Source: Achromobacter arsenitoxydans SY8
Lineage (GTDB): Bacteria > Pseudomonadota > Gammaproteobacteria > Burkholderiales > Burkholderiaceae_B
DNA: 50,542 bases
Direction of reading: 5' to 3'
Assembly: GCF_000236785.1 (NCBI RefSeq)
Contig: NZ_AGUF01000017.1
Coordinates: forward strand, 1 to 50,542
Within the stretch, counting starts at the first letter, position 1; each line of letters opens with the position of its first letter. Shown here piece by piece: positions 35,675 to 43,695 of the stretch. Made by a program: the position numbers and the translations under genes. Below the pieces are notes generated by a model. That model was not told the origin of the DNA. It was given only the letters and a program-made list of their open reading frames with translations, and did not search any database.

Positions 35675-35872
35675 AGTGGTCACCCAATCAACAAGAAAAA
35701 CAGTGCGCCAGCTGCTTCTTGCATCGCTTAGCAACACTTAGAATTGTGCATGCATTCATTCGCAGATATACCAACACGTAGTAATAACAGATTGCGGGAA
35801 GGCCGCTGCCGTAATGACTGGAGTGCAATTGCAGCCTGACACGCATTCCAGACACTCATTCAGCCCCCACCC

Positions 35873-36541
35873 TTAACCGTTCTTTAACAGGAACAGGACC
35901 AATCCAAGTAGGTCTGCAACGGCACCATACACGATGGCCAGAACAGCGAGCACGGCACACAAAACAGCTGCATAGGGAGCAACAGCATCAAGCAGCCGAT
36001 GAGGCGTGAAACCAACTTTGTTGTACCAGCTAAAGAAGAGACCTGGAACGCCAAATCCGCAAAACGCAAGCATTACGATTGAAAATCCGATCCACGCCTC
36101 CCGCCCGGCGAGCACTGGATACATGCCTATTCCGGCAAGGAGCATAAACATGGTGAAAAGAAACGTCCCAATTCCCCTAGTGAGAATGGACGCGTATCCG
36201 AGGCACGCGTTAAGGTCAGCCACCGTGTCCTTGAACTTGCCATAAACACCGAAAGCAAACGCCCATACTGCAAAAAGTACGGCGGAATGTCGCACAAGTT
36301 GATCAATTATCCAGTCTCCTGGGTCCAACACATGTCGCAGGAGAGGATCGGCGGCGGTGTGGTCGATAAGCGATTGGAATGCGGCAGAGCTAAGAAACGG
36401 ACCAAACACGCATAATCCGATGAGAAAAACCGTCAGATATGTTGCCCACCGAATAACTCGCCCCAAAATCGAGCGGGCCAAGTAGAAGGTTTGCAGTAGC
36501 GAGCTGATGTATTGCATTTTCGACCTAATCAAACTCTCCAT
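35873..36541 (-). CDS. Hypothetical polytopic membrane protein
   Basis: 222 residues, with an alternative start at 36517 that has AGG six bases upstream. Hydrophobic segments at about 32-54, 87-104, 124-146, 150-172 and 188-218 indicate five or six membrane helices. The region between helices 1 and 2 (SLIDHTAADPLLRHVLDPGDW) and the loop after helix 2 (GKFKDTVADLNAC) would be exposed. I recognise no family. It is AT-rich like its neighbours and is read toward the protease gene, with about 200 bases of intervening DNA. It could belong to either adjacent unit. Confidence 0.6.
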   Translation of the reverse strand: MESLIRSKMQYISSLLQTFYLARSILGRVIRWATYLTVFLIGLCVFGPFLSSAAFQSLIDHTAADPLLRHVLDPGDWIIDQLVRHSAVLFAVWAFAFGVYGKFKDTVADLNACLGYASILTRGIGTFLFTMFMLLAGIGMYPVLAGREAWIGFSIVMLAFCGFGVPGLFFSWYNKVGFTPHRLLDAVAPYAAVLCAVLAVLAIVYGAVADLLGLVLFLLKNG

Positions 36542-36694
36542 GCCAAGCGAGCCACTGAGCTTGCGACCCAGTATTCAACCGATTGGCAGATGATCAAGAA
36601 TAATTCATTGAAGTTGAGAACTGCCCTGACGGTCAGGGATGTGCGAAACGGCCAAAAATCCCTCGATCACACTTGGACGATTACAAGATGTTGG

Positions 36695-37302
36695 TCAGCG
36701 AGTTTTTTTGGAAACCTGTTCATACTCGAATGCGCTTTTTTCCTCCGTTGTCTCGCCTAGCAGAGCGGGATGATCCTGGTACTGCTCTCCACGCTGGTAA
36801 AGCCAGCGAGACAAGATGCTGGCGCCGCTACCCGCGTACAGAGTCTCGCCAACGTATGGATCAAAGTCAAAGCGTCGGTTTACGGCGTGGAGAGCATCCA
36901 GACGCCGCACTTTATGAAACGCGATGAACTCGGATTCGGAATATCCAGCCGAATCGGTAACCACGCTTCAGATATGCAAGATACTGAGAGGGTTGGATTC
37001 TTCAGTCTGGCGGCCAATCGAGGTGCGAGCTCATATCTTCCGGCTCGTATCGATTCAAAAGAATCCACTAATTTCTTTAGGTGGGATACGGCACCAGGAA
37101 TAAGCATGAAAACTTCGCCCCTGCCGTGCTTCAGCCGGTGAATCTTCTGCAACAGATTGGTGGGCGATAGCGACAGATCTTTTAGGCTGTACGTACTTCC
37201 GATGCTCAGTAACTGAACGGGCGCCCCGCCTGGTCTATCTACGCTCAGCAACTGATCTGGCACCGTGATAGAAAGGTCGGGGAAATAGGCGATCACCGTC
37301 AT
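36695..37302 (-). pseudogene. Unrecognised partner gene of OGG-fold protein, apparent -1 frameshift
   Basis: ATG 37302, with GGAAAG upstream, opens a frame that runs to a stop at 36880 (MTVIAYFPDLSITVP... to the segment NPTLSVSCISEA). A second frame (GTG 36964 to a stop at 36695) continues with VVTDSAGYSESEFIAFHKV and ends FEYEQVSKKTR. Joining them by a -1 shift between 36968 and 36880 gives one protein of about 200 residues. No slippery heptamer is visible, so a mutation or sequencing error is likelier than programmed shifting; two overlapping genes remain possible. The protein has no membrane helix or signal. I recognise no family. It is 54 bases downstream of the OGG-fold gene and surely co-transcribed. 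Confidence 0.6.
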
Positions 37303-37356
37303 ACGACTTTCCGGTAATGTGGGGATCGCACCCGTCGCATTAAGCGCAGCTCCGGA

Positions 37357-38016
37357 CTAGGCATCAGCAAGGATATCAGCAGCACATTGCACCCGACCCG
37401 ACTGGATAAGATGAAAAAGGCCGCGCTCGATGTCCACTACCCGTAGGCTCGGAAGGTAAAGCCTCCGGATCTGCGCCAACCGCGCACACCATGCCTCATA
37501 GGCTGCCGAGTTGCTCGTATTGACGGGAATGGCGGTCTTCAACGCTCGCACGGCAGCAAGTACGGTAGTTGGTCGCAGCCTATGAATCTTCATGATCTGT
37601 TTGTCAAGCGTGGCTGAACCATTTGGGTCCAGAAACATTCGCACCTTGCTAACAAACGAGACACCGGAAAACTGCGGTAGTTTAAGACGCGCGATGGACA
37701 CAAGACTCGGACATCGGCTGACGGCGAATAACTGCGCTGCCGAGGCGAGCTGGTCTTGGGTAACCGACGAACGGAAGCGGTCTGCGCGAATGACCGCTAA
37801 TCCACCCATTTGGGCAAAGCCCCAGTAGAGGACGTTCGACAACCCGTCTTTCACCCCCTTCTCGCTCAGTAAATTTTGCCGAATCCGGCTTTCTACTTGC
37901 GCCATGGTCAATCCCATGACGGGGCTATTCATCGAAAAGTCATAATACGCAGGAGGGAAAGCGTAGGCGTCCACGGCTTCACTTAGGGAAGCTGCTTGAG
38001 TCGGAGTGAGTGGCAT
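37357..38016 (-). CDS. OGG-fold (HhH) DNA-glycosylase-like protein
   Basis: 219 residues from the ATG at 38016; a TTG at 38025 is an alternative. The core segment LKLPQFSGVSFVSKVRMFLD (111-130) followed by GSATLDKQI (133-141) resembles the helix-hairpin-helix of the putative 8-oxoguanine-DNA-glycosylase OGG-like family. Lys124 and Asp138 fit the expected catalytic lysine and aspartate. VLYWGFAQMGG (62-72) is also typical of that group. I infer a base-excision or DNA-binding role; this is a motif-based judgement, not a certain one. It is first in a two-gene unit with an unknown partner and has its own operator-like palindrome. Codon use is AT-richer than the core genes. Confidence 0.65.
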   Translation of the reverse strand: MPLTPTQAASLSEAVDAYAFPPAYYDFSMNSPVMGLTMAQVESRIRQNLLSEKGVKDGLSNVLYWGFAQMGGLAVIRADRFRSSVTQDQLASAAQLFAVSRCPSLVSIARLKLPQFSGVSFVSKVRMFLDPNGSATLDKQIMKIHRLRPTTVLAAVRALKTAIPVNTSNSAAYEAWCARLAQIRRLYLPSLRVVDIERGLFHLIQSGRVQCAADILADA

Positions 38017-38035
38017 GACCCGCAATCAGTTTACG

Positions 38036-38059
38036 TTGCAATTGTTGCAATTAGTATAA
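38036..38059. promoter_or_regulatory. Operator-like palindrome and -10 between divergent island genes
   Basis: TTGCAA-TTG-TTGCAA (38036-38050) is a palindromic pair of half-sites, 20 bases upstream of the OGG-fold ATG. Just beyond it, the minus strand reads TATACT (38054-38059), a near-perfect -10 for that gene. A repressor bound to the palindrome would sit at the transcription start. The divergent GIY-YIG-like gene begins 31 bases further on. Confidence 0.5.
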
Positions 38060-38080
38060 ACTAAATACCAAACTAAGGCC

Positions 38081-38661
38081 ATGAAGCGACGTGGCTCAAG
38101 ATCAACTTCCCTCTCGCAATGCAAGATGCGTACGTGTCACGGATATCTCTACCTGCTCGTCCAGCGTGACAGCGGAGTGTTCAAAGTCGGAATCAGCGAG
38201 GTGCCTACCCGACGTCTGTATAAACACGACCGCCAAGGTTTCGACGTCGCTGAGGGCGCTCTGTACAAACTGCCAAGTATTCAGGCAGCACGTCACATAG
38301 AAACGCTGATTCTGCGCTCACAACCCAACGCACGAGGCAAGGGAGCTAGTCATATCGCTGATGGTAGATCGGAGTGCTTTCGCCTCGGTTATTTGAACCT
38401 TGTTCGCTGCATTTTTGCTCGCAGCGCTGGAATCTCCATTGGGCGAGGGCTACGAAGAGTGCGACATCGACGGCCACGTTAAGGTTCGGTCGGCGCTGAA
38501 TGGATGGGACATTCCGGAAGTACGCGCCGCACGCCGGCACAGCCCGCCATGCCGGGTGAACGGAGTAATGTACAAGTCATTTCGAGCCGCCTGGATCGCC
38601 CTCTTTGGCGAGACGATTCCAGGCCGTCAAACGGCCCGGCTCAGGTGGAAAGAGGCAGGTA
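38081..38661 (+). pseudogene. GIY-YIG/T5orf172-like nuclease gene, frameshifted and cut by IS remnant
   Basis: ATG 38081 opens a protein with GYLYLLVQ, FKVGISEVPTRRLYKHDRQG and QAARHIETLILRSQP, the pattern of compact GIY-YIG-like nucleases (T5orf172/MUG113 type): paired YLY and KVGIS strands followed by an Arg helix. One extra C near 38398-38399 moves the true frame: before it the text reads GRSECFRLGYLNL, and the correct continuation FAAFLLAALESPLGEGYEE lies in the next frame. That frame carries on through VNGVMYKSFRAAWIALFG, a second domain common in such proteins, and then runs into IS256 transposase sequence near 38662. The gene is therefore inactive twice over. Confidence 0.65.
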
Positions 38662-39007
38662 AGCTGGGACCGCATGATCCCGTTCTTTACGTTCCCGCCA
38701 GCGATCCGCAAGGTGATTTACACCACCAACGCCATCGAGAGCATCAACGCGCAATTGCGCCGGGCGGTGAAAACGCGAGGACACTTCCCCAGCGACGAGG
38801 CCGCCACCAAGCTGCTGTGGCTAGTCCTGCGCAACATCACGGACGGCTGGGGCAGCGCCACGCATGACTGGAAGGCTGCCATGAACCGGTTCGCCATCAT
38901 TTACGCTGAACGCTTCACCGATCCGTATCGCTGAGATAGCATCAACACGCCTGATCCTCCCTGGGATCAGGCATTGAGTGCCTTAAACACAAAAAACTGA
39001 CACTCCC
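38662..39007 (+). mobile_element. IS256-family element, right-end remnant
   Basis: Transposase homology begins abruptly at about 38662 (SWDRMIPFFTFPPAIRKV). It runs through the IS256 C-terminal signature YTTNAIESINAQLRRAVKTR and NITDGWGSATHDWKAAMNRF to a stop at 38934, so about the first three quarters of the transposase are missing. A 9-bp hairpin (38949-38957 with 38964-38972) follows as terminator. The segment CTTAAACACAAAAAACTGAC and the following CACTCCC, ending near 39007, look like the right terminal inverted repeat. No left end is present, so the element cannot move and its junction truncates the preceding gene. Confidence 0.8.
38949..38972 (+). terminator. Hairpin at end of IS transposase remnant
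   Basis: GCCTGATCC (38949-38957) pairs perfectly with GGATCAGGC (38964-38972) around a 6-base loop, 14 bases after the transposase stop. No T-run follows closely. Confidence 0.5.
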
Positions 39008-39195
39008 GGAAATCCGAGGCCTGTTGTTCGAAAAAATTTGAGGGACTTGGAAGAGCTTTTCCATTTGTAGTGCCGCAGCCGCACATTCGCCCAGGCGTAC
39101 TCACAATCGAGCAAACCAATCGTGTGTCAGCGACTTCGTCCATCCATTCGTCCTCGGCAGCATGCAGTCTTGATTCCGTTCACAGCCCCGCCGCC

Positions 39196-39229
39196 ACCTA
39201 CTGCCCTCCCGCAACCTACTGCCCTCCCG
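39196..39229. repeat. 18-bp tandem duplication containing the sorB stop codon
   Basis: The 16-mer ACCTACTGCCCTCCCG occurs at 39196-39211 and again at 39214-39229, an 18-base period. Read on the minus strand it repeats the last codons and stop of the cytochrome gene (GGQ-stop), so a second in-frame GGQ-stop lies just beyond the first. It is a recent slippage-type duplication. Confidence 0.8.
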
Positions 39230-39599
39230 TCACCTCCGACACATACTTCGCCAACGCCTGCACATCCGCATCGCTCAACGCATCGAACGCCGGCATCACC
39301 CCGATGCCATTGCGCACAGCCTGCGCCACCCGTCCGGCATCCGGCTTCAATTCATCCAGGTTTGGACCAATGGTTCCGGCCGCCCCGGCGTCCGCCAAGG
39401 TGTGGCACACAGCACAGGCCGGTGCAGTAGTACCTTTCAGGAATAGCGCGCGGCCGGCTTCTGCGTCATTGGCTTCGGCCGCAAGGGCCGAGCCACCTGC
39501 CAGAAACAGCAAACATGCCGCCGCGGCCCGCGACCGCCGCCCGACCGGGCGGCGGCGCACGACAGACTGCATCAAAATACTGCGCATCGACACCGCCAT
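39216..39599 (-). CDS. sorB: Cytochrome c subunit of sulfite dehydrogenase
   Basis: 127 residues. A long basic N-terminus and signal peptide end near SALA (about residue 40). The haem-binding CAVCH motif is at 62-66 and the distal methionine lies in IGVMPAFD (about 100). Such a small class I cytochrome next to a molybdenum sulfite oxidase is SorB, which takes electrons from SorA in the periplasm and passes them to cytochrome c. The start is two bases after the sorA stop. The stop codon is contained in an 18-bp tandem duplication. Confidence 0.87.
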   Translation of the reverse strand: MAVSMRSILMQSVVRRRPVGRRSRAAAACLLFLAGGSALAAEANDAEAGRALFLKGTTAPACAVCHTLADAGAAGTIGPNLDELKPDAGRVAQAVRNGIGVMPAFDALSDADVQALAKYVSEVTGGQ

Positions 39600-39601
39600 G
39601 A

Positions 39602-40828
39602 CTAAGACACGTTGACCGTCAGACCGTGGTCGCGCCAGCTGCTGTTGACGTAACCGTCCGCGTTCTCGACCCGCGCTTCCACCTGCACGTTGCCCTCCGA
39701 GTCTTCGACCCTGCTGACCAGCACGTGCTGCCCCGCGGACAATTCAACCGGCAGCGCAAACTGCCGCCACGCGTATTTGCCCAGGTCCGGCCCGATCAGC
39801 GCAGCCTGCTTCCAGGTCTTGCCGCCGTCGATGGACACGTCGACCCGCTTGACCGCATGCATGCCGCCAAAGGCCACGCCGCGCACGACGGCGCGCCCGG
39901 CTTTGAGCGCCTGGCGATCCGCGCCGGGCGCCGTGATCCACGACTTGGGCTCCATGCCCCACACCGACGGGTTGTCGGGGCCCGGCTTGGAGCCGATGGC
40001 CGCCATCCGATAGCTGGTCTGCTGGATTTTTGCGGGGCTTTGTTCGGCAGTGAAGGCCAGCCGCTTGATGTACTTGACGTTGTTGACGCCGGTGTAGCCC
40101 GGCACGATCAGCCGCAGCGGACCGCCGTGAGCCAGCGTCAGCGGCTCGTTGTTCATTTCCCAGGCCAGCATGGCGTCCTGCATGGCCTCGCGCGGCACGG
40201 AGCGTTCCACCAGCAAGGTCTTGGGGTCCAGGCCTTCGGGCAGCGTTTCCCCGCCGGTGCCTGTCATGAAGCTGGGCGAGCCTTCCACGCCGCCCAGGTA
40301 TTCGACCAGCGCGCGCACCGGCACGCCCGTCCACATAACGCAGCCGGCCGCGCCAACCTCCCAGGGCGTACCGCTGGGCTTGTGCGGAAAGAACTTGCGG
40401 CCATTGCCGGAGCATTGCAGCACGGTGGCCATCGTCTCCACACCCAGGGTCTTGAGTTCGCCGACGGTCAGGGTGCGGGGCTGCTTGACGCCCAGTATCT
40501 CCACGGTCCAGGCATCGCGGTCGTCAAGAATGGACGGGTTGGGCGGCGGCAGGTTGTTGCGCACGTAGAGCTGGCGCGTTGGCGTGATGATGCCGTCGCC
40601 AAAGGCGCTGCGCTTTGTCTCGATGGTGTTGGGGGTGTGCACGATGACGCTGTCGGCGTCTTTCCAGGCCGCATACGGCGGCAGCGGCTTGGCCGCCGGC
40701 GCGGGCGGTTTGGCGGGCGCGTCGCTGGCCTGCGCAATGCCCGTGGCGCCCAGGCCAGCCGCAGCCAGGGCGCTGGCGCTGCCCGCCAACAGGCGGCGCC
40801 GCGCGGGGTTGAGGGGGGTTGTCTCCAT
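39602..40828 (-). CDS. sorA: Sulfite dehydrogenase molybdopterin subunit
   Basis: 408 residues from ATG 40828, with AGAGAGG before it. ARRRLLAG and a hydrophobic segment form a twin-arginine signal, as expected for a folded molybdoenzyme. The oxidoreductase domain contains YVRNNLPPP, the Mo-ligand Cys139 in VLQCSGNGR and GPLRLIVPGYTGVNNVKY. A C-terminal dimerisation domain follows (RVDVSIDGGKTW, WRQFALPVEL). The enzyme oxidises sulfite to sulfate in the periplasm and hands electrons to SorB, encoded directly downstream. The 236 bases upstream hold the inverted pair GTTCT/AGAAC at 40944-40955 of unknown meaning. Confidence 0.92.
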   Translation of the reverse strand: METTPLNPARRRLLAGSASALAAAGLGATGIAQASDAPAKPPAPAAKPLPPYAAWKDADSVIVHTPNTIETKRSAFGDGIITPTRQLYVRNNLPPPNPSILDDRDAWTVEILGVKQPRTLTVGELKTLGVETMATVLQCSGNGRKFFPHKPSGTPWEVGAAGCVMWTGVPVRALVEYLGGVEGSPSFMTGTGGETLPEGLDPKTLLVERSVPREAMQDAMLAWEMNNEPLTLAHGGPLRLIVPGYTGVNNVKYIKRLAFTAEQSPAKIQQTSYRMAAIGSKPGPDNPSVWGMEPKSWITAPGADRQALKAGRAVVRGVAFGGMHAVKRVDVSIDGGKTWKQAALIGPDLGKYAWRQFALPVELSAGQHVLVSRVEDSEGNVQVEARVENADGYVNSSWRDHGLTVNVS

Positions 40829-41011
40829 GGCATGCCTCTCTGGTGGCCGCACTGTTGCGCAGCGAACGCGGCGCTGTGCTTATCTTGGCCCGCCGGGTTG
40901 CGGGCCTCTGCATGATCGGCAATGCCTTTCTTTATGTCAACAGGTTCTAAAGAACTATAGATTTAGGGTCTGTTCAGATATAAGAATTTTGGATATCGGT
41001 CTGGCTTGCCC

Positions 41012-41039
41012 GGCGGCGCCCGTGACGTGCGGCGCCGCC
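41012..41039 (-). terminator. Hairpin after STN-type TonB receptor gene
   Basis: A 9-bp perfect stem GGCGGCGCC/GGCGCCGCC (41012-41020 with 41031-41039) with a 10-base loop begins 26 bases after the receptor stop on the minus strand. There is no clear U-tract, but the position fits the end of the FecI-FecR-receptor unit. Confidence 0.45.
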
Positions 41040-41064
41040 AGCTTGCCTCACGGGCCGCCAGCCG

Positions 41065-43593
41065 TCAGAACTGATAGCGCGCCGTCAGCATCATGTTGCG
41101 CGGGTCGCCATAGACGTTGCTCGGGAAGCCAACGCTGCCGGACAGCGCGTTGTAGTACTTCTTGTCGAACACGTTGTTGATGTTCAGCTGCATGTCCAGC
41201 TTCGGCGTCGCCTGCCAGCCCACCACCAGATCCGTTACGGTGTAGCCGCCCTGGCTGATGCGGAACGGCACGCCGCTCGTGGCGCCCTGGTTGTAGATGG
41301 AATCCTGATGGTAGATCGAGCCCCCGACTCGCCAGCCCTGCAGGGCGCCGGACAGCCTGTACATGGTCGACATCTTGAACAGGTGCCGTGGCGTGTCGGT
41401 GTCGAACAGCTCGCCCACATTGTTGGGGTTCGCGTCCTTGCGATAGCGTGCGATGGCCACCGTGTAGCCAAGACTCACCTGCCAGTTGGGCGTAATGGCG
41501 CCCTGCACTTCAAACTCCACGCCCTGGCTGCGCACTTCGCCGGCGGCCGAATAGCAGGCGACGGTCGGGTAACCGGCGCACTGGCTTTGGTCCGTGCTGC
41601 GGAAGGCGCGATTCTTCTGGTCCATGCGGAACAATGCGGCCGAGGCGTTCAGCGCACCGTCGAAGTATTCGCCCTTGATACCGACTTCGTAGTTCTTGCC
41701 CACGACCGGATCCAGCAGATTGTTGCTGGCATCCAGGTAGTTCTGGGGCTTGAAGATATCGGTATAGCTGACATAGACCGAGTGCTGGGCGTTCAGGTCG
41801 TAGATCAGGCCCGCGTATTTAGTCAGCTGGTTGTTGATGCTGTAGCGGTTATGGGCGCTGACGGAAGGCGTGTTGGCGGCAAAATTCGGATAGGTGTTGA
41901 CGGTGTCCTTGTAGTCAAACCAGTCCAGCCGCCCGCCCAGTATCAGCTTCAGCCGGTCGGCCAGATTCAGGCGTGTCGTGGCGTACACGCTTTGCTGGGT
42001 GATGTTGGCATCCATCCAGTCCCGCAGCGGGATGTTGGGATCGGGAACAGCGCTCGGGTCGAAGTTGTAAAGGTCCAGGTTGCTGTTAAGAACCAGGCCC
42101 TGGCGGCTATTGCCGTCGAAGTCGACGTTGCGGTAGCTGGCGCCCAGCACCAGCTCGTGCGTGCGGCCCAGCAAATCGAAGGGACCGTTCGCGTACAGGT
42201 CCACGCTGCTTTGCTTTTCCTTGTGGGCGTTGCGCGCGCCCAGCTGGCTGTATCTGCCCGTAGGCATGCTGTAGCTTAGATAGTGGCCTTCCATGTCGAC
42301 CTCGGCCTGCGCGTAATAGGCTGACAGATGCGTACGCCAGCCGTTGCCGAATCGGTGGTCCAGCCCCGCGAAAGCCGAATTGGTGGTCTTGTTCCAATGT
42401 TCCCAGTCATTGGCGTAGGACGTGGACCGGGGCAGCCCCAGGTCGCTGCCGTCGCGGCCAACGGGAAGGCCGGTGAAACCGTTGCCGTGCAGCCGGTTCT
42501 CCTGGTGCAGCCCGCTGAGCGTGAGCGTGGTGGACGCGCCCAGGTCTTTCTCCAGGATGCCGTAGAAAATCTGGCCGTCGCTGCTTTCTCCGCGCTTGTA
42601 GCTTCCATAGTCCTGGGTTGCGACCACTGCGCGGCCGCGCAGACTGCCGTCTTTCGACAACGGCCCCGAGGCGTCCAATTCCGCCCTGTAGCGATCCCAA
42701 TTGCCGGCGCTAGCGCTCAGGGATACCTGCGGCTCCGCAGTCGGCCGCTTGCGCACCAGGTTGATGGCGGCCGACGGGTTGCCCGCTCCCTGCACCAGTC
42801 CGGTCGCGCCTCGCACGATCTCCACACGGTCGTAGATCGCCATGTCGGTCGCCAGCAGGTCCTGCGACAGGTTGGAGCTGTCCAGGCCCACGGGCAGGCC
42901 GTCGTACATGATGTTGTCCACGTACATGCCGCGCGAGTAGAACGAGGCGCGCTCGGGTCCGAAGCGCCGGAAGGTCAGCCCGGTCGCGGTCTGCACCACG
43001 TCGTTGACCGTCGCCAGCCCCTGGTCCTGGATGCGTTGGCGGGTGATGACGGTGACCGATTGCGGCGTCTCGCGCATGGACAGGTTCAGCCGGGTGGCGG
43101 TGCTCATGCTGGCAGTGGTGTACGACTGCGTGCCTTCGGTAGTGCTGTCGGCCGCGCTTGCGCCGGTCACGGTGACAACGGGCAGCGTGGCGGCTTCGGC
43201 CGCCCCGGATTCGCGCCTACGATCGACGCGCAGCACGAACGCGCCAGTGTCCACCCGCACGGCTTCCAGGCCGCTGCCCGCCAGCAAGCGGGCCAGCGCG
43301 TCGATGGCCGAATATTTGCCATTCACGCCGGCCGTCTGTTTGCCCTCGGTCTGCTCGGCCGTAAAGGTCAGCATGATGCCGGCCGTGCTGGCCAGCTGGC
43401 GCAGGGCCGGCGCCAGTGGCCCGGCGGCAATATTGAAGTCCGCCGCGGCGCTCCCCGCGACAACTGCGGCGTCTTGCGCGCGTGCGGGGGCCGGCGCGCC
43501 GGCCGCAAGGGCGACAATCAGCGCCAGGGGCGCAAGCGCCATGGGAGATGGATGTTGGCGGCCCGAATCTTGGGCGCGGTGCGGCTTCGGCAT
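41065..43593 (-). CDS. TonB-dependent siderophore receptor with STN signalling domain
   Basis: 842 residues. AGGAAG lies just before the ATG. The signal peptide ends APARA (about 40). The STN secretin/TonB N-terminal domain spans about 55-110 (PLAPALRQLASTAGIMLTF, YSAIDALARLLAGSGLEAV), followed by TonB-box-like VVTVTG, a plug (about 165-290) and a beta-barrel ending RYQF. The STN domain marks it as a transducing receptor that signals through FecR to an ECF sigma factor; both genes lie directly upstream. It acts in the outer membrane. The siderophore is not deducible; the size and layout are like FpvA/FoxA-class receptors. Confidence 0.95.
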   Translation of the reverse strand: MPKPHRAQDSGRQHPSPMALAPLALIVALAAGAPAPARAQDAAVVAGSAAADFNIAAGPLAPALRQLASTAGIMLTFTAEQTEGKQTAGVNGKYSAIDALARLLAGSGLEAVRVDTGAFVLRVDRRRESGAAEAATLPVVTVTGASAADSTTEGTQSYTTASMSTATRLNLSMRETPQSVTVITRQRIQDQGLATVNDVVQTATGLTFRRFGPERASFYSRGMYVDNIMYDGLPVGLDSSNLSQDLLATDMAIYDRVEIVRGATGLVQGAGNPSAAINLVRKRPTAEPQVSLSASAGNWDRYRAELDASGPLSKDGSLRGRAVVATQDYGSYKRGESSDGQIFYGILEKDLGASTTLTLSGLHQENRLHGNGFTGLPVGRDGSDLGLPRSTSYANDWEHWNKTTNSAFAGLDHRFGNGWRTHLSAYYAQAEVDMEGHYLSYSMPTGRYSQLGARNAHKEKQSSVDLYANGPFDLLGRTHELVLGASYRNVDFDGNSRQGLVLNSNLDLYNFDPSAVPDPNIPLRDWMDANITQQSVYATTRLNLADRLKLILGGRLDWFDYKDTVNTYPNFAANTPSVSAHNRYSINNQLTKYAGLIYDLNAQHSVYVSYTDIFKPQNYLDASNNLLDPVVGKNYEVGIKGEYFDGALNASAALFRMDQKNRAFRSTDQSQCAGYPTVACYSAAGEVRSQGVEFEVQGAITPNWQVSLGYTVAIARYRKDANPNNVGELFDTDTPRHLFKMSTMYRLSGALQGWRVGGSIYHQDSIYNQGATSGVPFRISQGGYTVTDLVVGWQATPKLDMQLNINNVFDKKYYNALSGSVGFPSNVYGDPRNMMLTARYQF

Positions 43594-43695
43594 GTTCTTC
43601 CTCTTGATTGGACCTCCGAAATTTCCGGTCCTCAGTAGGTAGGTGCCGCGAGAATGCCGATCGGGCAGTCGACATTCAAAAAAATTTTCGTGGCC

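Larger units (their letters stand above)
33761..38661. mobile_element. AT-rich accessory island, probably horizontally acquired
   Basis: By eye the DNA from about 33.76 to 38.66 kb is clearly poorer in GC than both flanks, with AAA/TTT runs and A/T-ending codons that are rare in neighbouring genes. It holds a DUF4019 membrane protein, a secreted cysteine protease, an orphan membrane protein, a two-gene DNA-glycosylase-like unit and a broken GIY-YIG-like gene. It is bounded by a decayed lipoprotein gene on one side and an IS256-family remnant on the other. No integrase or tRNA is present, so the mode of entry is unknown. Confidence 0.7.

Noticed and set aside
36880-36968. Programmed -1 ribosomal frameshifting in the OGG partner gene
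   Set aside because: No X-XXY-YYZ slippery heptamer or strong following hairpin seen in the overlap.
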